The notes beneath the pieces are model-generated. The model was not told the DNA's origin and did not search any database. It was given only the letters and a program-made list of their open reading frames with translations. A DNA stretch of 64,000 nt. Origin: Bhargavaea changchunensis (GTDB taxonomy: Bacteria; Bacillota; Bacilli; Bacillales_A; Planococcaceae). The stretch's first letter is position 1. Every line of letters begins with the position of its first letter. Shown here piece after piece: positions 43,196-52,164 of this stretch. The position numbers and the translations under genes were made by a program. Location of the stretch: contig NZ_JBHTCT010000003.1 of assembly GCF_042665595.1 (NCBI RefSeq), forward strand, positions 62,001 to 126,000, given 5' to 3'.

Positions 43196-45961
43196 ATGGA
43201 TTACAAGAGCACGCTGCTCATGCCGAAGACAGATTTCCCGATGCGCGGAAACCTGCCGAAAAATGAACCGAAAATGCAGGAACGATGGGAAGAAATGGAC
43301 ATCTATGAGAAAGTTCAGGAGCGGACCGAAGGCCGTCCGTTTTTCGTCCTTCATGATGGACCGCCTTATGCCAATGGCGATCTCCACATGGGCCACGCGC
43401 TCAATAAGGTATTGAAAGATATCATCGTCCGGCACCGTTCCATGACCGGCTATCACGCACCGTACGTGCCGGGCTGGGATACGCATGGCCTGCCGATTGA
43501 GCAGGCACTCGTCAACAAGGGCGTCAACCGCAAAGAAATGACGGTGGCTGAGTTCCGTGAGCTCTGCAAGGAATACGCGCTTGAGCAGATCGACCGCCAG
43601 CGCACACAGTTCAAGCGGATCGGTGTCCGCGGGAACTGGGATAATCCATATATCACCCTGAAGCCTGAATTCGAGGCGCGCCAGATCGGTGTCTTCGGTG
43701 ACATGGCGAAGAAGGGCTATATCTATAAGGGCAAGAAACCGGTTTACTGGTCGCCGTCAAGCGAGTCCGCACTTGCCGAAGCAGAGATCGAGTACAAGGA
43801 CAAAAAGTCACCTTCGATCTATGTGGCATTCCCGGTCAACGACGGCAAAGGGGTTCTTGATACAGATGTGAATTTCTTGATCTGGACAACGACACCTTGG
43901 ACGATTCCCGCAAACCTCGGAATCTCCGTCCATCCGGACTTCGACTATTCCGTGGTCGAAGCGGACGGCAAAAAGTATATCCTTGCAAAAGATCTCCTGG
44001 AAGACGTATCCTCCAAGGTCGGCTGGAAACAAGTCGAAACACTGCGCGAACTGAAGGGCAGCGAGCTTGAGCATCTCACTGCCGCACATCCGCTGTACGG
44101 GAGGGATTCACTGATCATCCTCGGGGACCATGTCACGATCGACGCAGGTACTGGGTGTGTCCACACCGCGCCGGGCCACGGAGAAGACGACTTCCGTGTC
44201 GGCAAGGCGAACGGGCTCGATGTGCTTTGCCCGGTGGATGACCGGGGCTTCATGACAGAAGAGGCACCGGGCTTTGAAGGCCTCTTCTATGACAAGGCCA
44301 ACAAGCCTATCACCGATGCGCTAAACGAGAAGGGTGCCCTCGTGCATCTTGAATTCATCACGCACTCCTACCCGCATGACTGGCGGTCGAAAAAGCCGGT
44401 CATCTTCCGGGCCACTTCCCAATGGTTCGCCTCAATTGATAAATTCAGGGATGAACTGCTGCAGGCAATCCGTGACACATCGTTCACGCCGGCATGGGGG
44501 GAAACCCGCCTCTATAACATGGTCCGCGACCGCGGTGACTGGTGTATCTCACGCCAGCGTGCATGGGGCGTACCGATTCCGGTCTTCTATGCGGAAAACG
44601 GAGAGCCTGTCATCACCGATGAGACGATCGGACACGTTCAGGAACTGTTCCGGGAGCACGGATCGAATGTCTGGTTCGAGCGCGAAGCGAAAGACCTGCT
44701 GCCTGAAGGATTCACACATCCGGGCAGCCCGAACGGCAAGTTCACGAAAGAGACGGACATCATGGATGTCTGGTTCGACTCGGGATCAACCCACCAGGGC
44801 GTTCTTGTCGAACGCGATGATCTGGTCTATCCGGCAGACCTGTACCTTGAGGGATCGGACCAGTACCGCGGCTGGTTCAACTCGTCCCTGACGACGTCTG
44901 TGGCCATCAACGGCATTGCACCGTACAAAGGGATTCTGAGCCATGGCTTCACGCTGGACGGCGAGGGCCGCAAGATGAGCAAGTCGCTTGGAAACGTCAT
45001 CGTGCCGGCGAAGGTGATGGACCAGATGGGTGCGGATATCCTCCGCCTCTGGGTTTCGTCAGCGGATTACACGGCGGACGTACACGTGTCCGATGCGATC
45101 TTCAAGCAGGTTTCCGAAGTGTACCGGAAGATCCGGAACACGCTCCGCTTCCTGCACGGGAACCTATCGGACTTTGATCCGGCAAAAGACCGTGTCGCTC
45201 CAGAAGATCTCCGTCCGGTCGACAAATATATGGACCTCAAGCTTCAGCGCCTGATCCGTTCGGTCCGCGCTGCATACGACAGCTACGAATTCATGACGGT
45301 CTACACTTCCGTCAACAACTTCGTCACGGTCGACCTCAGCTCGTTCTACCTGGATATCGCGAAAGACGTCGTCTACATCGAGGCGGCCGATCATCCGCAC
45401 CGCCGCGCCATGCAGACAGTCATGTATGACACGCTGGTCGCGCTCCTCAAGCTGATGTCGCCGATCATCCCTCACACGGCCGACGAAATGTGGAGTTATC
45501 TCGCACACGAGGAAGCGGAAAGCGTCCAGCTGACCGACATGCCGGAGGCACGCGAGGAAACCGATGAAGATTTCGCGCTCATGGCCCGCTTCTCCGAACT
45601 GATGGAGGTCCGCGACGATGTCCTGAAGGCGCTCGAAGAAGCGCGGAACGGAAAAGTCATCGGCAAATCGCTCGAAGCGGCAGTGACTGTCTATGTACCG
45701 GAGGACCTGAAAGTGCTCCTGGCTTCGGAAGACATCGACTTTGCCCAGTTCTTCATCGTATCCGGCTTCCGCATCGGCGGCAATCTGGAAAATTCCCCTG
45801 CAGACGCGACGGGCTCCCGGGTCCGCGTCGTCGTAGAGAAGGCGGAAGGCGAGAAATGTGCACGCTGCTGGTCCGTTCCGGGCACAGTAGGCGAAAATCC
45901 GGAACACCCGGAACTATGCGCACGCTGCGCCGACGTCGTCACCAACCACTACGAAGCATAA
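43196..45961 (+). CDS. ileS: Isoleucyl-tRNA synthetase
   Basis: A 921-residue class I synthetase, the same length as B. subtilis IleS. HMGH in YANGDLHMGHAL and KMSKS in GRKMSKSLGN are the ATP-binding signatures; the editing domain lies between; the C-terminus has two Cys pairs (CARCW and CARCAD) for zinc. The AGGAGGA site precedes the ATG at 43196; the frame extends upstream into the T-box but that is not coding. The type with C-terminal zinc is the mupirocin-sensitive bacterial form. Confidence 0.97.
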   Translation: MDYKSTLLMPKTDFPMRGNLPKNEPKMQERWEEMDIYEKVQERTEGRPFFVLHDGPPYANGDLHMGHALNKVLKDIIVRHRSMTGYHAPYVPGWDTHGLPIEQALVNKGVNRKEMTVAEFRELCKEYALEQIDRQRTQFKRIGVRGNWDNPYITLKPEFEARQIGVFGDMAKKGYIYKGKKPVYWSPSSESALAEAEIEYKDKKSPSIYVAFPVNDGKGVLDTDVNFLIWTTTPWTIPANLGISVHPDFDYSVVEADGKKYILAKDLLEDVSSKVGWKQVETLRELKGSELEHLTAAHPLYGRDSLIILGDHVTIDAGTGCVHTAPGHGEDDFRVGKANGLDVLCPVDDRGFMTEEAPGFEGLFYDKANKPITDALNEKGALVHLEFITHSYPHDWRSKKPVIFRATSQWFASIDKFRDELLQAIRDTSFTPAWGETRLYNMVRDRGDWCISRQRAWGVPIPVFYAENGEPVITDETIGHVQELFREHGSNVWFEREAKDLLPEGFTHPGSPNGKFTKETDIMDVWFDSGSTHQGVLVERDDLVYPADLYLEGSDQYRGWFNSSLTTSVAINGIAPYKGILSHGFTLDGEGRKMSKSLGNVIVPAKVMDQMGADILRLWVSSADYTADVHVSDAIFKQVSEVYRKIRNTLRFLHGNLSDFDPAKDRVAPEDLRPVDKYMDLKLQRLIRSVRAAYDSYEFMTVYTSVNNFVTVDLSSFYLDIAKDVVYIEAADHPHRRAMQTVMYDTLVALLKLMSPIIPHTADEMWSYLAHEEAESVQLTDMPEAREETDEDFALMARFSELMEVRDDVLKALEEARNGKVIGKSLEAAVTVYVPEDLKVLLASEDIDFAQFFIVSGFRIGGNLENSPADATGSRVRVVVEKAEGEKCARCWSVPGTVGENPEHPELCARCADVVTNHYEA

Positions 45962-45980
45962 GTAAGGCATAATCGAAGAA

Positions 45981-46025
45981 AAATCGGACCCGGCAGTCAT
46001 CTGTCTGGGTCCGATTTCTTTTTGT
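45981..46025 (+). terminator. Terminator after ileS
   Basis: AAATCGGACCCGGCAG and CTGTCTGGGTCCGATTT around TCAT, then a T-run. Confidence 0.92.
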
Positions 46026-46029
46026 TGAT

Positions 46030-46177
46030 CTTTGGGGTGAATGGTTATCTTGAGAGAAGGAGTGGTTATCCAGGAATTCGCCAATCACTGCCCCCATCTC
46101 CGGAATCACACCATTGGGTGTCAGAATTCCTCCAAGCCCGGTGAATCACAACAACGCCGCACGGCAGCGGGCTTTTT
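46030..46177 (+). other. Possible structured RNA with its own terminator
   Basis: Between ileS and lspA no gene is seen. Two hairpins stand out: 46102-46130 (GGAAT with ATTCC and ACACC with GGTGT around a short loop) and 46134-46177 (AAGCCCG with CGGGCTT followed by T5). The pair looks like the end of a small RNA or of a decayed leader. No clear promoter was found. Confidence 0.3.
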
Positions 46178-46285
46178 ACTTTCCTTATATGGGGCTTCAG
46201 AATAAAGGATAGGTTATGTTATTTAGGTGATTACTTGTATAAACTAGAACCGTTTGCCTCAACTTGTCTTAACAATCCCTATGAC

Positions 46286-46327
46286 GGATTGAAGCGAGGG
46301 CCCGCAGCTGAAATCCGGAGGATTATT
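46286..46327 (+). repeat. Remnant of intergenic repeat element A
   Basis: GGATTGAAGCGAGGGCCCG joins GCCCGCAGCTGAAATCCGGAGGATT. These are the two outer ends of the 278-base element at 7939-8216, in opposite orientation, fused at AGGGCCCG. The remaining bases up to lspA hold nothing else recognisable. Confidence 0.6.
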
Positions 46328-46411
46328 CCTGCATGGAACCTACATCCCGGGCGCAATGCCCCGGCATCATATGGTAAAATAAACAGGATTCAACCGGATG
46401 GAGGAAAAGAC

Positions 46412-46897
46412 GTGTTATTTTACTATGCCATCGCGGCGGCTCTCGTCATCATCGACCAGTGGACGAAGTGGCTCGTCGTGAAATATATGGAAGTCGGAGA
46501 GCGGATCTCCGTGCTGGATCCGTATCTTGCCATATTATCGCACCGAAACCGCGGGGCGGCATGGGGCATGCTGCAGGGACAGATGTGGCTGTTCTACATC
46601 GTGACGCTGGTCGTTGTGGCAGGAATCCTATATTATTTCCATAAGCACGGAAAAGAAGGCGGAACGGGCTTCCGGGTTAGCCTCATGATGCTCCTCGGCG
46701 GTGCGCTCGGCAATTTCATCGACCGGCTCCGGATGGGGGAGGTCGTCGATTTCGTCGATGTATTGATTCCTGTCATCAACTATGATTTCCCGATCTTCAA
46801 CGTGGCCGACGCCGCACTGACCATCGGGGTCATCCTGCTCGTAGTGCATATGTTTATTGAGGAACTGAGAGAAAAGCGAAAGAAAAAGGTGTCTTAA
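46412..46897 (+). CDS. lspA: Lipoprotein signal peptidase
   Basis: A 161-residue membrane protease with four helices. The catalytic aspartates are in GNFIDRL and FNVADAALTIG; RGAAWG is the conserved loop. It removes signal peptides from prolipoproteins after lipid attachment. Start is a GTG at 46412 with GGAGG seven bases upstream; the frame is open further upstream through the repeat remnant, which is unlikely coding. The stop overlaps the rluD start (TAATG). Confidence 0.95.
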   Translation: MLFYYAIAAALVIIDQWTKWLVVKYMEVGERISVLDPYLAILSHRNRGAAWGMLQGQMWLFYIVTLVVVAGILYYFHKHGKEGGTGFRVSLMMLLGGALGNFIDRLRMGEVVDFVDVLIPVINYDFPIFNVADAALTIGVILLVVHMFIEELREKRKKKVS

Positions 46898-47808
46898 TGG
46901 AAAAACAGATTCTAGAAATCACACCGGAACACAGCGGCGGCCGCATCGACAAGGCTCTGTCTGCATTCGATCCCGAGTGGACACGCTCCAAGGTCCAGTC
47001 GTGGGTAAAAGATGGCATGATTCTCGTCAACGGCAATACCGTGAAGCCGAATTATCAGCTGAAGGCAGGCGACCGGGTCGAGGTGACCGAGCCGGAACCG
47101 GAGACGCTTGAAATCGTACCGGAAAACCTTGTTCTCGACATCGTTTATGAAGACAGCGATGTGCTGGTCGTCAACAAGCCGCGCGGAATGGTCGTTCATC
47201 CCGCCGCGGGACATGCGTCCGGAACACTTGTAAATGGGCTGATGCACCATTGCACAGATCTGTCGGGCATCAATGGCGTCATGCGCCCGGGAATCGTTCA
47301 CCGGATCGACAAGGATACGACCGGCCTGCTGGCTGTTGCCAAAAATGACCTTGCTCATGCATCGCTTGCTGAACAACTTTCCAAAAAGACCGTGACGAGG
47401 AAATACACCGCTCTCGTACACGGCAACATCCAGCACGACGAAGGAACCGTCGATGCTCCAATCGGGCGGGATCCGAAAGACCGCCAGCGTATGACTGTCA
47501 TCGATGGCGGACGGGATGCCGTCACCCACTTCACCGTCACCGAACGGTTCGGGGACTTCACGCTTGTGGAGTGCCGTCTTGAAACCGGAAGGACCCATCA
47601 GATCCGCGTTCACATGCGCTATATCGGACATCCGCTCGCGGGGGATCCAAAGTACGGCCCCAAAAAGACGCTGTCTTTCGGCGGGCAGGTCCTGCATGCG
47701 GGTGTGCTCGGATTCACCCATCCCTCGACGGGTGATTATTTGGAATTCGATGCACCGCTCCCGGAAGACTTCGAGGCACTTCTCGGAAAATTGCGCGGGC
47801 GGGATTGA
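46897..47808 (+). CDS. ylyB: Ribosomal large subunit pseudouridine synthase RluD family
   Basis: A 303-residue RluA-family enzyme. An N-terminal S4-like domain (about 14-80) is followed by the catalytic domain with GIVHRIDKDTTGLLAVAK, whose Asp in HRID is catalytic, and GRTHQIRVHMRYIGHPLAGD. It isomerises uridines in 23S rRNA helix 69 or nearby. Coupled to lspA. Its stop codon overlaps the -35 box of the pyr promoter. Confidence 0.93.
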   Translation: MEKQILEITPEHSGGRIDKALSAFDPEWTRSKVQSWVKDGMILVNGNTVKPNYQLKAGDRVEVTEPEPETLEIVPENLVLDIVYEDSDVLVVNKPRGMVVHPAAGHASGTLVNGLMHHCTDLSGINGVMRPGIVHRIDKDTTGLLAVAKNDLAHASLAEQLSKKTVTRKYTALVHGNIQHDEGTVDAPIGRDPKDRQRMTVIDGGRDAVTHFTVTERFGDFTLVECRLETGRTHQIRVHMRYIGHPLAGDPKYGPKKTLSFGGQVLHAGVLGFTHPSTGDYLEFDAPLPEDFEALLGKLRGRD

Positions 47809-47833
47809 CACCCTCCTGCGGCAGGTGTATAGT
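47805..47833 (+). promoter_or_regulatory. Sigma-A promoter of the pyr operon
   Basis: Perfect TTGACA at 47805-47810, a 17-base spacer and TATAGT at 47828-47833. The -35 box overlaps the rluD stop codon. Confidence 0.88.
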
Positions 47834-47855
47834 GAATCAGACAAATCAAATAGCG

Positions 47856-47983
47856 AACCTTTAAGTCGGTCCAGAGAGGCCGGGAAGGTTGTACGGGAAT
47901 CCGCGGACCCATGCCGAGAGCATGGCTTCACGGATAAATTCTGCACATCTGCCCTCCTGCCTGCCGGCTGGAGGGTATTTTAT
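47856..47983 (+). promoter_or_regulatory. PyrR-dependent attenuator before pyrR
   Basis: The hairpin at 47856-47890 contains GTCCAGAGAGGCC, matching the PyrR-binding loop, with AACCTT/AAGGTT as lower stem. A terminator (CCCTCC with GGAGGG, then T-rich) lies at 47951-47983. PyrR with UMP bound favours termination. Confidence 0.9.
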
Positions 47984-48007
47984 TTGGAATAAAAGGAGGA
48001 AACCCGG

Positions 48008-48550
48008 ATGGGAGAAACAGTGAATCTTCTGGATGACAAGGCGATCGGACGGGCCGTAACCAGGATCGCCCACGAAATCATCGAGCGGAACAAAGGGATC
48101 GACAACTGTATCCTCGTCGGCATCAAGACCCGGGGAGTCGACCTTGCCAAGAGGCTTGCAGACAAGATCGAAACGATCGAGGGTGCTTCGATCGACATGG
48201 GAGAACTGGACATCACGCTTTACCGGGATGACATCGGCAAGAAAGAGAGGATGGATGCACCGCTTGTGCAACAAATCGACATCGAGCAGGACCTGACAGG
48301 CAGGAAAGTCATCCTGATCGACGATGTGCTGTATACGGGAAGGACAGTGCGAGCAGCAATGGACGCCCTGATGGACACGGGCCGCCCGGCAAGCATCCAG
48401 CTTGCCGTACTGGTCGACAGAGGCCACCGGGAACTCCCGATCCGCCCCGATTATGTCGGAAAAAACATCCCGACTTCCAAAGACGAGCGGGTCACTGTCC
48501 TTTTGAAGGAAACGGACGGCACGGACAGCGTGACCCTCGAAAAACGGTAA
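48008..48550 (+). CDS. pyrR: Bifunctional pyr operon attenuator / uracil phosphoribosyltransferase PyrR
   Basis: A 180-residue type I phosphoribosyltransferase-fold protein. VILIDDVLYTGRTVRAAMDAL is the PRPP site. It binds the pyr leader RNA when UMP is high and causes termination. AAAGGAGG precedes the ATG. Two matching RNA sites are present in this operon. Confidence 0.97.
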   Translation: MGETVNLLDDKAIGRAVTRIAHEIIERNKGIDNCILVGIKTRGVDLAKRLADKIETIEGASIDMGELDITLYRDDIGKKERMDAPLVQQIDIEQDLTGRKVILIDDVLYTGRTVRAAMDALMDTGRPASIQLAVLVDRGHRELPIRPDYVGKNIPTSKDERVTVLLKETDGTDSVTLEKR

Positions 48551-48585
48551 TGGCAATTTCTTTCTTAGAATGGAGAGCTTGAAGC

Positions 48586-49872
48586 ATGGCAAACGCAGTA
48601 CTCGACATCCAGGATAAGCCGTCAAATGGCAGGCTTCTGACACTCAGCCTACAGCATATGTTCGCGATGTTCGGGGCGACGATCCTCGTTCCACAGCTTG
48701 TCGGACTCAGTCCGGCAATCGCGCTTTTGACAAGCGGGATCTCAACCATCGTATTTATCCTGGTGACCGGATTCAAAGTCCCGGCATATCTCGGCTCTTC
48801 GTTCGCGTTCATCATTCCGATCCAGGTGGCGACACAGGCGGGAGGCATCGGCAGCGCCATGATCGGCAGTTTGTTTGTCTCCCTGGTCTACGCGCTCGTT
48901 TCGCTCCTGATCTGGAAAACGGGGCACCGGTGGATCATGCGGCTCCTGCCGCCGATCGTCGTCGGGCCGGTCATCATGGTCATCGGCCTGGCGCTTGCTC
49001 CGACTGCGGTCGGCATGGCAAGCACCATCGAGGTGAACGGGGAAAGCACATACAGCTTTCTTCATTTCTCGGCCGCGATCGTGACGCTTGCAACAGCCGT
49101 CATCTGCATCATCTTCTTTAAGGGGCTGGTGAGCCTCATGCCGGTCCTGATCGGGATCGTCACCGGATACGTCTATTCGGCCGCTATCGGAATCATTGAT
49201 TTTTCACCGGTCAGAGAAGCAGACTGGTTTGCGCTTCCGGACTTTATCGTGCCTGGTGTGCATTACGAATTCCAAGTGACGGGAACGCTTCTCGCAGTCA
49301 TGGTGCCGATCGCGATCGTGACGATTTCCGAGCATATCGGCCATCAGCTGGTACTCGGCCGGATTGTGGACAGGAACTTCATCAGGGAGCCGGGCCTCCA
49401 CCGCTCGCTTCTCGGCGACGGGCTCGGAACATTCTTTAGCGGGCTGGTCGGCGGCCCGCCAAAGACGACCTACGGAGAGAACATCGGCGTCCTCGCGCTG
49501 ACAAGGGTGTTCAGCATCCACGTTATTTTCGGGGCGGCGGTACTGGCAATCCTGTTCTCTTTCCTTGGCAAACTGATGGCACTGATTGCCACCATCCCGC
49601 AGGCGGTGCTCGGGGGCATCTCCATCCTGCTGTTCGGGATCATCGCTTCCTCCGGTCTCCGCATGCTGGTCGAGCACGGCATCGACTTCGACAAGCAGCG
49701 CAACTTGGTGATCGCCTCTGTCATTCTCGTGACGGGAATCGGAGGAGCGGCTATCGAAATCAGCGAAACGTTCAAAATCGAGGGCATGGCGCTCGCCGCC
49801 ATCCTTGGGGTAGTGCTCAACCTGCTCTTGCCGGGCAAGCCGGAAGGAAGCGAAGCGGGCGAAATCGAATAA
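48586..49872 (+). CDS. pyrP: Uracil permease
   Basis: A 428-residue NCS2-family transporter with 12-14 helices. QHMFAMFGATILVP at the start and GGPPKTTYGENIGVLALTRV in the substrate region are typical of UraA/PyrP uracil:proton symporters. It follows pyrR after only 35 bases, with no attenuator in between, unlike B. subtilis. Confidence 0.95.
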   Translation: MANAVLDIQDKPSNGRLLTLSLQHMFAMFGATILVPQLVGLSPAIALLTSGISTIVFILVTGFKVPAYLGSSFAFIIPIQVATQAGGIGSAMIGSLFVSLVYALVSLLIWKTGHRWIMRLLPPIVVGPVIMVIGLALAPTAVGMASTIEVNGESTYSFLHFSAAIVTLATAVICIIFFKGLVSLMPVLIGIVTGYVYSAAIGIIDFSPVREADWFALPDFIVPGVHYEFQVTGTLLAVMVPIAIVTISEHIGHQLVLGRIVDRNFIREPGLHRSLLGDGLGTFFSGLVGGPPKTTYGENIGVLALTRVFSIHVIFGAAVLAILFSFLGKLMALIATIPQAVLGGISILLFGIIASSGLRMLVEHGIDFDKQRNLVIASVILVTGIGGAAIEISETFKIEGMALAAILGVVLNLLLPGKPEGSEAGEIE

Positions 49873-49874
49873 CC

Positions 49875-49985
49875 GCCTTTTAACTGTATCCGGGAGATAC
49901 GGAAAGGCCCTTTTGCCGCAGACGGGATAGGTGTATCCACCGAAGCGAAAAGAGCCTTTCCAAAACCCGGAAAGGCTCTTTTTAC
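49875..49985 (+). promoter_or_regulatory. PyrR-dependent attenuator before pyrB
   Basis: A PyrR-type loop at 49875-49908 (GCCTTT/AAAGGC and GTAT/ATAC stems, loop with TCCGGGAGA) and a terminator at 49948-49985 (AGAGCCTTTCC and complement, then T5). The sequence between can form an alternative antiterminator. Confidence 0.85.
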
Positions 49986-50003
49986 ATAAGGAGGACTGTC
50001 ATC

Positions 50004-50882
50004 ATGGACCACCTGCTATCAATCACACGGCTTGGGATGGATGGGATCAGCCGCATTCTCGACAGAGCGGCGGAACTGAGGTGCGGGGCCGTGCCGGAAA
50101 TCGGCCGGACCCATTACATCAGCAATCTGTTTTTCGAACCGAGCACACGCACCAAGACAAGTTTCGAAATGGCGGAGAGGAGGCTCGGTCTTGAAGTCAT
50201 CCCCTTTGAAGCGGGGTTCTCGAGCACGCTGAAGGGAGAGACCCTCTACGACACGGTTCGTACACTTGAAGCAATCGGCCTTGATGCGCTTGTGATCCGG
50301 CATCCGGAGGACCGCTTCTATAAAGAATTGGAGGGCCGGACTTCTGTGGCGATCATCAATGCGGGAGACGGTTCGGGCCAGCACCCGACACAGACGCTGC
50401 TCGACCTGTTCACACTGCGTGAGGAGTTCGGCACTTTGGAAGGACTGAAGGTGACCATTGCCGGTGACGTCTCGCACAGCAGGGTGGCCAAGTCCGGCAG
50501 GGACGCGCTCAAAATGTTCGGAGCAGACGTCCGGATTCTCTGTCCGCCGGAATGGCAAGGCGATTTCAACTCGGTTGAAGATTGGGAAGACGTTCTTCCG
50601 GACAGCGACGCAGTAATGCTGCTCCGCGTCCAGCACGAACGGCACAGCGGAGACGGGTCGTTTTCTGCCGAAGATTACCACAACCGTTACGGGCTGACGG
50701 TAGAGCGTGTGGAACGGATGAAGAAAGACGCGATCATTATGCATCCGGCACCCGTCAACCGGGGCGTGGAAATTGCCGATGAACTGGTTGAACACAGCCG
50801 CTCCAGAATTTTCCGGCAAGTGGAGAACGGGGTCTATGTGAGGATGGCAGTACTCGAATCGATATTGAAGGGGAGAGATTAA
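50004..50882 (+). CDS. pyrB: Aspartate carbamoyltransferase, catalytic
   Basis: A 292-residue enzyme, a little shorter than the usual 300-310. FEPSTRTKTSFE binds carbamoyl phosphate and HPTQTLLDL is the second site; the C-terminal MHPAPVNRGVEI is typical. It condenses carbamoyl phosphate and aspartate in pyrimidine synthesis. No pyrI regulatory chain is encoded, as in Bacillus. AAGGAGG precedes the ATG. Confidence 0.96.
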   Translation: MDHLLSITRLGMDGISRILDRAAELRCGAVPEIGRTHYISNLFFEPSTRTKTSFEMAERRLGLEVIPFEAGFSSTLKGETLYDTVRTLEAIGLDALVIRHPEDRFYKELEGRTSVAIINAGDGSGQHPTQTLLDLFTLREEFGTLEGLKVTIAGDVSHSRVAKSGRDALKMFGADVRILCPPEWQGDFNSVEDWEDVLPDSDAVMLLRVQHERHSGDGSFSAEDYHNRYGLTVERVERMKKDAIIMHPAPVNRGVEIADELVEHSRSRIFRQVENGVYVRMAVLESILKGRD

Positions 50883-50883
50883 G

Positions 50884-52164
50884 ATGGGCACATTGATCAG
50901 TAACATCCGGATGCTGGATGAAAACGGGACACTCAAGAATGGGGAAATCCTGATTGAAGACGGCCTGTTCAAGGAAATCGGGCACGAACTGCCTAAGGAA
51001 GGCCATGAGATCGTCGACGGAGGCGGACGGTTTGCCGCGCCGGGACTGATCGATGTGCACGTCCATCTGCGTGAACCGGGGGGCGAGCATAAAGAGACGA
51101 TCCGCACGGGCACGGAAGCGGCGGCGCGCGGCGGATTCACGACCATCTGTGCAATGCCGAACACGAGGCCTGTCCCGGACTCGGCGGAAAACATCGGCAA
51201 GGTCAACGAGCTCATCGAAGAAAACGCTCGGGTCCGGGTGCTGCCTTATGCGTCGATCACCATCCGCGAAGCAGGCAAGGAACGGACAGACATGGCGGAG
51301 TTGGAGCAAAACGGCGCATTCGCCTTTACAGACGACGGCGTCGGCGTCCAGTCGGCGGGCATGATGTACGAGGCGATGCGGGATGCGGCGGGGCTCGGCA
51401 TGCCGGTCGTGGCGCACTGCGAAGATAACACGCTCATCTATGGCGGCGCCATGCATGACGGCAAGCGGAGCAGGGAGCTCGGCATCCCGGGCATCCCGTC
51501 GATTGCTGAATCCGTCCATATCTCAAGGGATGTCCTTCTGGCAGAGGCGGCCGGCGCGCACTATCACGTTTGCCATGTGAGCACGAAGGAGTCTGTGAGG
51601 ACAATCCGGGACGCGAAGGCGGCAGGCATCCGGGTGACGGCGGAAGTCACGCCCCACCATCTGTTGCTGACGGAAGACGACATTCCGGGCAATGATGCAA
51701 ACTGGAAGATGAATCCGCCGCTCCGCGCACAGGAAGATCTGGAAGCCCTTCACGAAGGGCTGCTCGACGGCACGATCGATGTGATCGCCACGGACCACGC
51801 CCCGCATACCGCTGAAGAAAAGGCGGCCGGGATGGAAAAGGCACCGTTCGGCATCACGGGCCTCGAGACGGCTTTCCCGCTGCTCTACACGAACTTCGTC
51901 GTGACAGGCAAGTGGACGCTCAAGCAGCTGACGGACTGGCTGTCTGAAAAGCCGGCGGATGTGTTCGGCCTCGGATACGGCCGAATCGCGGAAGGGCTGC
52001 CAGCTGACCTTGTCCTGATCGACCTTGAAAAGGAAAAAACAATTGAACCTGAAACATTTGCATCAAAAGGAAAGAACACTCCGTTCGGAGGCCGCTCATG
52101 CAAAGGCTGGCCGGTCATGACGATCTTCGGCGGCAACATCGTTTGGCAGGAGGGTCAACAATGA
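50884..52164 (+). CDS. pyrC: Dihydroorotase
   Basis: A 426-residue amidohydrolase. DVHVHLREPG holds the metal-binding His pair; VAHCEDN, YHVCHVST and ATDHAPH supply further metal and catalytic residues. Class I (long) dihydroorotase, as in Bacillus. Follows pyrB with one base between and overlaps carA by four bases. Confidence 0.96.
   Translation: MGTLISNIRMLDENGTLKNGEILIEDGLFKEIGHELPKEGHEIVDGGGRFAAPGLIDVHVHLREPGGEHKETIRTGTEAAARGGFTTICAMPNTRPVPDSAENIGKVNELIEENARVRVLPYASITIREAGKERTDMAELEQNGAFAFTDDGVGVQSAGMMYEAMRDAAGLGMPVVAHCEDNTLIYGGAMHDGKRSRELGIPGIPSIAESVHISRDVLLAEAAGAHYHVCHVSTKESVRTIRDAKAAGIRVTAEVTPHHLLLTEDDIPGNDANWKMNPPLRAQEDLEALHEGLLDGTIDVIATDHAPHTAEEKAAGMEKAPFGITGLETAFPLLYTNFVVTGKWTLKQLTDWLSEKPADVFGLGYGRIAEGLPADLVLIDLEKEKTIEPETFASKGKNTPFGGRSCKGWPVMTIFGGNIVWQEGQQ

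Noticed and set aside
46235..46411. In-frame upstream extension of lspA
   Set aside because: It lies in the repeat remnant, lacks a ribosome site and would put an unusual tail on a conserved membrane enzyme.
46912..47946. 344-codon minus-strand frame antisense to rluD
   Set aside because: Shadow of rluD; it would also run through the pyr promoter and leader.
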